Below, piece after piece: positions 56,288 to 64,000 of a stretch of 64,000 bases of DNA. The notes under the pieces are model-generated. The model saw only the letters and a program-made list of their open reading frames with translations, searched no databases and was not told where the DNA came from. A program made the position numbers and the translations under genes. Position 1 is the first letter of the stretch, and every line of letters starts with the position of its first letter. This DNA comes from Acephala macrosclerotiorum (taxonomy: Eukaryota > Ascomycota > Leotiomycetes > Helotiales > Mollisiaceae). Location of the stretch: contig MU119245.1 of assembly GCA_014904845.1 (NCBI GenBank), positions 248,001 to 312,000 of the forward strand. The letters are read 5' to 3'.

Positions 56288-57898
56288 GCTGAATTTGGAC
56301 CGCGATCTTGCGGATTAACAATAGGAAATAGAAATAAGAGAGAATAGCAGAATGAGCTAACGACTGCACGAAATATTTCTGGCGCTTGATGGTTTTCTAC
56401 ACGACACAACAATCTTCAAAAGAATAAAAGGAAGCCTGGAGTGATAAAAGAAGAGGACATTCCCCCCAGCTAGGTGTGGCTGCGCAATCTTCTGGGAGTC
56501 GTCCTCAGTGGGGTGGGGTGCTAACCGCAATCAACGTGCTGCTGACGACGCTCGCCGTCAACCCTGCAATAAATTGCACCACACGGTTTTGATGGCGGCG
56601 CGTGCAGCAAATATCCGACTTCGTATGTGCGCTATTGTGAGGCTTGTGATGAAGGGGAAGAGAAGTGACGAACCGTGACGAAGATGGCAAGTCAAGACTG
56701 TAGATCCACGATCCGCGATGGGTCATCATTTAGAGTAGAAAGCTTGTTGATGGACTGAAGAGTGATAGGAGAGGCTTGTATCGCCAAGGAAAATTTGGTC
56801 CCGAAATCCACCCCGGCAGCAGTCACGCGTGCTGTGAGGTGAATTTGACTACGAAGACGAAACAAGGATTTTCACACGTTGCTTTGATCCGTTGCTATGA
56901 TTTCTAACGAGTCTTGCTATCTCTCCGATATGTCTCAAACGCGGGCCGAATGATCAAGTTTCGAATATTGTCACGTGACTCTGCATAGCTGGAGCACTTT
57001 ACAAGTGTTCATTCTCGGAGAGACGCCCCGTTGCATGATGTACTGACACTTTTCTATCGTCTTCACTTCATACAGCTTTACGAGGGTAATTTTACCCTAG
57101 GCCCCTCGCTTCGTTGCCAGAAAAAGCTTAGCCCATTTTCTTACGCCTTCACTTCCCCTTCATCTCGCAACATTTCACCTCTAACAGATATTCAAGCTAG
57201 CTCAATGTCTGTCAATCTTTCACTAATTCTCCAGAACATTTATCCTACCAAGTTCGCTTTCCACTTTCCTCCCATAGCAGTGAAGACGCCTTACGCTTTG
57301 GCCTAGCAGGTTTCTTCTTTTTACTTGGACTGGGAGATGGTGGAGTCGGTGCAATGTGAGTACGGGCGATATATTTGCATGTTGAAGAGGAATCCAGACT
57401 ACGACTTGTTGACTATGCTTCTGTTCTCGCAACCCTAGTCCAAAAAGAAAACCAGCCACCATTACGTATCGTGACAACCTCTTTTAACTTCCCGGGCTTG
57501 AGCTGCTAGGTGTGAGGAGCAACATAAATGGCAAAAACATACAACGGTAGATATTCGCTAGAGATCACCCACCTAACTACCAATCTGAGTCTGATAAGAG
57601 GTTGGTTCGTCAGTGATGCCCCCTATCAATAATCATGTGATTTAGTGCTGAGTCAGTGCTGCGGGGTTTTAAGAGTTCTCTCTCTTAAGAACCATCACTT
57701 ACAATGAATCATAATCAATCATCAATACCATCAAATTCATCACGAAAGTTGACGGCCCCCTCCCTCTTAACGCAAGGAAACAGGTTACGAGCAATTTTTA
57801 ATCTCATCACTGTATTTGTAAATCGATGCATAAGGTTGCATAATTCTGCGTCGAGAATCTATAATACAGTGGTTGCCAGGCAGCGTTCTTTTAGCAGC
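56288..57898. other. Intergenic, about 1.6 kb
   Basis: Promoter side of the membrane-protein gene, then sequence without a convincing gene. A 79-codon frame at 57704 overlaps the 3' end of the fusion gene on the other strand and is not supported. Confidence 0.5.
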
Positions 57899-60800
57899 TC
57901 AAATCCTACCCGCCCTATAATTCCGAAGCCATTTCGCCATTGACGGGAGATGGGCAAAGCTGGCGAGCAGAGGGTCATTGTTTACCTGGGATACTAGTGT
58001 ACTGTACTCAAAGTCGGAACCGAAGTGGTGGAAAAGCATTCGGTCGCCGCCATCTGCGAGCTCGATCTTTGGGAACAGCCCGGTGAAATTTTCTGCGTTA
58101 CTCCAGGCAAGGTCAGAGTTGATCCCAAAGCCCTGTGAATGGCAAAGTTCAACCCAATGTTCCCGCTGCATAGACTGTGGGAGCACGAAATCAACCAGCA
58201 AGGGACTCAATCTGGCAGCGTAATCCTCTCCTAAACCAGCGAGGAACTGTCCAAGGTCCTTTGGTATGAATATCGCACTCGTGGGCTGAAGCAATAGCGC
58301 TGTAGCGTCGAGCGGACCAATATCTCGAAACGAGGTTGCAAAGATACGCCCGTCGATCTCTTGCGTAGAATTTACGCACACTCTCCACGGGGAATTTAAG
58401 CTTGTGGTCTGCCTCTTGGATGCAAGGAGGCACAGACAGTCTCCTCCTACACGCAACGATTGGCTCAAGACAAAAACCGAGTCATTCTCGACGATCCATC
58501 GACCGGCGTGAGGAAAACTCAGCTGGTTCACTCCCAGCACGATCAACCGGAGGGGGGATACGCCCCAGGGTCCGGGAGCGAGGAGCTTGTCGTTTTGCCT
58601 TGAGACGTACTGCGAACGTTCTGATGCTCCTGTCGAAGTGACGGTGACAATCTTCAAGGCATCAATCCTCTCTTGGGAGACCCCACCGTCTTTTAAGAAT
58701 GCCTGTGTTCTCCGGATCCCAGAGAGCACCGCATGGGTTTGCCCCCTCACACCTACAAAGGGATGAATTAACACACAGGGGAACTTGACACGCTCAATGG
58801 GATGGGTCGACATATACACATCGGTTCCTTCCGGCAAGCACTCCCCTAGCAGCTCGTTGAGGAGTTGGTGGGCGACCTGTATCGACTCGGACTTGACCAA
58901 AATCTCCAACACGTCCCAAGCACTAGTTACTCCTGATGATCCCAAGATAGCAGATTGGATCGCCGCGGCCCCAAAGTTCGGGCTTCCGATTGCAGCTCCC
59001 ATCTCAGCCAACGGCTTAGGCTTGCCGATAAAAGACTCGCTTTCGCTTTCTATGCGCTCAAGGAGATTGTTAAGCTTTTCAATGCCCAACAGGAACAGAG
59101 GAAGAACCTCCTCCCCCTTACCCCTTCCTAAGGCGCAAGCAGAGTCCGCGATGAAGTGTGCGGCTTCTCCTAGCAACACTCTCAATTCCAGCGAACGAAG
59201 CCCAGAAGGTTCAACAGCATCGATCCATTTCATCAGCCCTTCATTTCCAGAAATTGTTCCAAAGAGGTCACGGTCTGCAACGGCTAGGGTATGAGACCCC
59301 GGATGGACTTTCATACGGAGCTCGAACGATTCACCTTCGTCTCTCAGGCTGTAGAAACCCTTTCTGATTTCTGAGAAACCTGATAATGAGAATTTCAATT
59401 TCGAGATGTCGTAGGAATAGTCGCCAGGCTCGTAAGTCCCTAGCCCGGCAAACTGAGGAAGCAGGGGAACGCCCCTCGGATCGATAAGCACAACAGGCCT
59501 CTCTGCATCAGGCTTCAACTGACAGAGTATGTTGTGAAGATTGAGATCTCCATGGAACTCGCCCAAAATCTTAGGAGCTAGCCTTTGGATCGTAGGGTGG
59601 CAGCTCAGTTTCTTAACAACATGATCGAATCCAAGCAGCAGCCTTCCGTTCAGGGTGATAGATTCATAGCAAGCGACTTCCCCGAGTCTGGGAACTATGG
59701 CGCAGGCAATTCCAACACGTCTCCTCATCCTTTCAAAATGCGCATACTCAATATAATTGTCAGAAGCTGGGCCAGTATTTTTCGGCCAGACGAAGGCAGC
59801 CATCTCGCTGAACAGATCCGTGAGAACAAGAAGCAAAGGTTCAGCACCCATTCCGGCAAGCGCCATCTCCGCCAACGAGTGGCTCGGGAGATAAGGGAAA
59901 GTGATAGACACGGTGCCTTTGGCTACGCTGTGCCGTAGTGGCTTCACAAAAATGTTTGTTGACTTAACCGCATCGCTCGACTCGAAGAATTCCACCTGCT
60001 TCTCCAACCAGGGACGTCCATTTCCGTCAATGCCTTCGTCCGAGCACGTCTTGTGGACTTCTGCTTGGCCGCTAGGGCACAGTACCAAGGTTACACTCGC
60101 GGAAGAGCCACTCTCAGTCAGAAAGAAGGGCTCCTGGGTGGTCCGGGAATAACCTTCGCTGCGTGGTGAAAGGACTAATCCTGTCTGACCCAACTTCTCG
60201 TGCACAACGAGATCATTGGTGACCATATCGCCATGGGTCCATTCGCTTCTGGATGAGACACGCCTGTGGACTTCATCAATCGAAATTTTGCGTTTGGCCA
60301 AGTCCTTCCACTTGACGAGAATGGTCCAAGGATCGCTATTAACGATCCCACCAGCAGAGATTTTCACGTCTGCAGCAACGGGCACAACCCAATATTCGCT
60401 GAATTTTCCCGCGATATCAACAACCTTTACTTGCTCTCTGGGTGGGGATAGCGCGATGATAGAGTGCTTGATTGTTGAGATTTTTTGCGAATGTTTTTGT
60501 ATGGCTTTGATGCGTGCGCATATTATCTGACAGTATTCGGGGGTAAGTAGATTGGAGATAGGAAGCGTGAGTGAGCTTCCACCTAGCGCTTGGCTAACGG
60601 AGAGGCTTCCAGCTGTTTTGCAACGTCGAAGAAGTCGAGGCATAACGCCGAGGCATGGCATTCTCCCTGAGCTAGAAAGGATATTTTCTGCTTGGAGCGC
60701 CCAGCATAGGGTCTTTGCATCAAGTCCAAAGCTACCGGTATGTATGGCTACGCTCAGTTGATAGTGAGTCGTTCCAGAACTCCGAGCGACGTGCTGGAAG

Positions 60801-62408
60801 ACAATACCTGGCACGTCGGAGAGAAGTAGTCGATACATCTCAGCCACTTTTCTACGAGCTTCAAGATCTTGTGGTAGACGATCTAGCGCCCGAAGCCCAA
60901 GAAAAGCGTTTGTCTCGGACATCACCTCGTGCCGCAAGATTAAAGTAGGCTCATCTTCCAGCCAGGCTGCTTGAGACGCCGAGCAGACCAAAATGCCACC
61001 CGAGCCCCCTGTGTGGAATACTTTGGGGAAACCAGTGCTATAAATGGTAGCATCTGCGAGATTGATTGCAGGAGGCTTGCCGGGGATCGCACCAAAGCTC
61101 TGAGCACTGTCCGAGATGAGTTTGACGCCATACTCATCGGCAAGCTTCCGAAAGGGACCAAGATCGCAAAGGGTACCAAGCCAATCGACGGTGATGATAG
61201 CAGCAGTCCTTTCTGAAATCGCCTGCGCTGAAGCGGTAACCGAAAGCATCCACGAATGGGGATCAACGTCTACAATAATTGCTGTGTAGCCCTCCATCAT
61301 CACAGCGTGAATTGTCGAAACGGCGGTGATAGCGGGGACGATAACTTCGTTGCGAATCTCTGATCGGTTGTCAGCAGCAACCGCCTTCAGCGCCGCTCGA
61401 AGCGCATTGGTGCCACTCGTAAGGCAAAGGACTGCTGTGGTGTCGGTATCGAGACCCAAGAGGTCTGCAATACGGCGTTGCAAGGAGGCACGGTAGCTTT
61501 CCTGGGCGTTGGTGTCTTTCACGACGAAGCGCTGTCTGCTGGGAAGATACATCTGCTTAAGACTCGGCTCATTGCGTATAATGGAGTGGACTGCGTCGTA
61601 GTCTCCAGGATATCCATAACCTGATGGGAGTATTTGCGGTACAGGGTGGCTTGGCGGAAATGCTGGAGTGCCGCCCAAGACCGCCAGGTTCACTGCAGAT
61701 TCCTGTGCTCTGACGATAACAGAAACTTCTGGGATTTCTGAGCTTGTTGGTGTCTCGAATTTTGGAATAGCTCTAGAGCTAGCAACAGAGACAATCTGTT
61801 CTAGTACATAGTCCAAGCACTCCTGCAGGCCGCGAGTCGAATCAACAACGATAGCATTGCAAATTGGTCGGTGTGGGTTTTCCATCCAATTTTTGTATTG
61901 GGCGCGATAGTCAAAGTCAGGCCCTGATAAAGCAGACGCATCAGGCGGGGGAACGTCCACGCCTTTTCGTTGACTTCTCAGCGAGACCCTGCCGCGTAGC
62001 CTTTGATCTAGGAGATCGATGTCGTTGACTTTGCACTCGACGTATCTATACTCATAGCCGTACCGCTCCGCGAGCGCGGTTCCTTGGGTGAGCGTCTCTT
62101 CGTAATTGCAAGTGCTATCGATGATAACGGTCCGCCCTTGTTTCATTACGTCCTCGGCAAGTGTCCATTGGAGGTTGTATGTGAGTTTTGCTACCTGATT
62201 AAAGGAGGCGCCTAGGTCGTATTCGAGAAGGAAAGACTTGAGAAGGTCATGGTTGATGACTATTCCATTGAGCGATTGTGTTAGCAGATTTGCCAGAGTG
62301 CTTTTCCCAGAACCGGGCGCACCCGACATCTCAGCAAAGTTAGAGGCAGATTTACTTTCAGAAGTAGTATACACATACCTGAATGAATAATTTGCGTGGA
62401 ATGGCCAT
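57899..62408 (-). CDS. Multidomain fusion: P-loop kinase, DegT-type aminotransferase, APH-like kinase, unknown C-terminus
   Basis: Exons 62408-62379 and 62329-57899 (intron GTATGT..GCTGAG, 49 nt) give 1486 residues; exon 1 (MAIPRKLFIQ) supplies the beta strand before the Walker A. Residues 1-190: AAA_33-type P-loop kinase, GAPGSGKST at 13-21, with VIIDSTCNYEETL. Residues about 225-625: DegT/DnrJ/EryC1/StrS PLP fold, with LTSGTNALRAAL, VIVPAITAVSTIHA, Asp417 in ISDSAQSFGA (cofactor N1) and Lys446 in STGFPKVFHTGG as the PLP lysine. Residues 755-1080: aminoglycoside-phosphotransferase-like kinase, with EVHKTC and WLEKQVEFF (N lobe), FHGDLNLHNIL (catalytic loop) and VLIDPRG (metal Asp). Residues about 1150-1486 match nothing I know. 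All active-site residues checked are intact, so three activities on one chain are predicted. The substrate is unknown; amino-sugar-type chemistry is an inference. Confidence 0.85.
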
Positions 62409-64000
62409 GGTTTTGGGATGTTTTTAGAATAGGTATATGAGAGGTGAATTGAACGGAGAGACGGCGAAGGAACGATATGAGTTCCTTGATCATGAGAATG
62501 CCAACCGCAGTATGCGGTGATGCCGTGTTTTTGACAAATATGGGAGAAACGACACGTAGGCTATAGCGTACATGTAACTCTGTCAAACATCTTCGGGACC
62601 AACTTAATCATTTATGGGTGTGACGAGTTTTGCACTTTGTGTTGCGTAGAGATTTCATCTTCGAATTCGAGGATGATATTTACAATGCAAATCAGTGTGG
62701 ACAGGTTGGAAAGAAAACGTTGGAGAGGATAGCAAAGAATGCGAGGAATCAAGAGTAAAAAAAACAAATGCTTTGGGGTGCAGAAGTTTCCTGACGGGTG
62801 GTCACAGCGCCTTGGGGCGGAACCTCAGTAAATTCGGTGCGCATTAACCCTTTATCGGGTATAGTCACGCGCACAACCACATACCGGTCATGACTTACCG
62901 CAGGTCTGTGTTTTGCTTCCACTCGGAATTTGGTTTTGACCGAAGACCAGAAAGCTAGTTTGACAACTTTGATAATTTCACGCGCCCTAATTCTCTCCGG
63001 TCCATATTTGTATATAGTAGCCAAAAATGGTTTATTTACCCTTCTTTAGATAAAAGTTCGGAACGTATATTTGACATAATTGATTTGCTCGCTTATTTGA
63101 CTGAGGTTTAGGGGGGAAGTGGGCTTTCCCTTCTCGTTTTCTTTCGGAAGATTAATAAAAAGCGAGGAAGTCGAGCTTCTGAGGGCAGAAGGGTATGGTT
63201 GCGAACCCCTCATGTTCAAGGTCTATAACTTATGCAAGGGGAAAAATTGAAATTGACGTATTCACTAATTCACAACCAGGGCCGCGGCGCAAACTATCTA
63301 TAGTAAGTTTAGGAAGACTTATATTAACATCAACCACTGCACTCACCTAGATATGGAAGAATTCGGAAACTCTTTAGGACAGAAGAGACCCGTCAGGAGA
63401 GCCCAAGCATTGAGCGTAAGACCAAGACATTTTTCAATTCTGGAGACAGCAACTCCACCAATCTCAGAGCAACCTCAGAGCCTTCAGCTGCGGCAAATTC
63501 TCCCAATCTACCACCGCCACGCTGTCTAGGATAATGGGCACTAATCGATGATTCTGATGATGAAGGATTCAGGAGCTTTCTGCAACAGAGCAAACCTCGC
63601 CAGGAGAGTCGAAGGCGGAAACGGAAGAAAATGGGGTTCTTCTATTTTGAGAGCAATTCCGAGGAGGAAAATGGTTCAAAGCGTTTATTCGCTAATCCTC
63701 CTAGTCCTTGATTAAGGAGGCAAGCTTGAATATAGACGGTTGAGACAATGAAGATGGTCGCGACATCGGTCTCGTGTTATTAGAAGAGTCCTGTTTGAAC
63801 CCAACGCAAATGAATGAAGTTAAAATTCGTAATACTTTCCCGTTTTCATAACTGTACGTGAGTCCGTGGCCTACCATTTACAATATCCCCTCAAACGGAT
63901 TCGAAAGAAGCTTCGTTACTGTTGAGAGAAAGCGATAAGCAACGAGACTGGGAACCAAGGCACTGGAAAATAAAGAAAACATGGACTCAATTTTGGGAGA
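62409..64000. other. Intergenic to window end
   Basis: Upstream of the fusion gene. No complete gene is seen. A short coding-like duplicated segment at 63353-63712 is annotated separately. An ATG at 63981 might begin a gene that runs off the window, but 20 nt cannot show this. Confidence 0.5.
63353..63712 (+). pseudogene. Two diverged copies of a short coding-like segment
   Basis: From ATG 63353 a frame reads EEFGNSLGQKRPVRRAQ. From about 63547 a second frame reads DDEGFRSFLQQSKPRQESRR, then RKRKK, ending at TGA 63712. The two are similar in DNA (GATTCAGGAGC/ATTCGGAAACT, then CAGGAGAG in both) and in protein. Stops separate them in all frames, so a coding unit is broken or only vestigial. 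Confidence 0.3.

Noticed and set aside
57704..57943. 79-codon plus-strand frame with ATG in fair context
   Set aside because: It overlaps the strongly supported 3' end of the fusion gene on the other strand, has unremarkable composition, and no family match comes to mind.
1..64000. tRNA genes and CRISPR arrays
   Set aside because: I looked for tRNA B-box-like GGTTCGANTC with a matching A box, and for regularly spaced short repeats with unique spacers, and found none. A tRNAscan run would be decisive.

Overview
The window is nuclear DNA of a filamentous ascomycete (Pezizomycotina). A Leotiomycetes-type fungus is my best guess, but that is inference from gene content and not a computed placement. 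The evidence is: many short introns (about 45-120 nt, GTRNGT...YAG), gene families typical of or restricted to fungi (HET, 2EXR, Zn2Cys6, AA9 LPMO, fungal BTB-like proteins, MFS pumps), and AT-rich spans with decayed genes that look like RIP-affected repeats. No rRNA, tRNA, CRISPR array or bacterial operon was found.

Layout. 1-11 kb: a BTB protein with a bromodomain-like insert (+, frameshifted), a Cdc3-type septin (-), a 2EXR protein (+), a four-exon Zn2Cys6 regulator (-) and a possible 60-residue membrane peptide (+). 11-19 kb: a HET-domain protein (+), a secreted AA9 polysaccharide monooxygenase with an unusual tail (-) and a small Ser/Thr-rich protein (-). 19-30 kb is a housekeeping block: a Tos4/Plm2-like FHA protein (-) with ACGCGN motifs upstream, a ribosomal-L1-fold ribosome biogenesis protein (+), a degenerate 126-bp tandem repeat, palmitoyl-protein thioesterase (-), the CTD-kinase cyclin Ctk2 (+) and a Pom33/TMEM33 nucleoporin-type membrane protein (+). 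30-37.4 kb is an accessory island: AT-rich blocks, a GC-rich hairpin cluster, and a local family of BTB-like genes (two intact, one pseudogene, one relic). 37.9-43.1 kb: a monocarboxylate-type MFS gene with two frameshifts (-) and a DHA1-type MFS pump (+). 44-51.3 kb: a large mitochondrial PPR protein (-), Lsm4 (-) and phenylalanine ammonia-lyase (-). 51.3-54 kb is a gene-poor, hairpin-rich stretch. 54-62.4 kb: a His/Pro-rich single-pass membrane protein (-, frameshift after the signal peptide) and the most remarkable gene, a predicted 1486-residue fusion of a P-loop kinase, a DegT-type PLP aminotransferase, an aminoglycoside-phosphotransferase-like kinase and a C-terminal region I cannot assign.

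The genes do not form one pathway. The septin, Tos4-like, Ctk2, Lsm4, L1-fold, PPR, PPT1 and Pom33 genes are core cell biology. The AA9, PAL and MFS genes, the regulators and the fusion enzyme are accessory or metabolic. The fusion enzyme is the best candidate for an undescribed system: it joins, in one polypeptide, activities usually found on separate proteins in amino-sugar or aminoglycoside-type chemistry.
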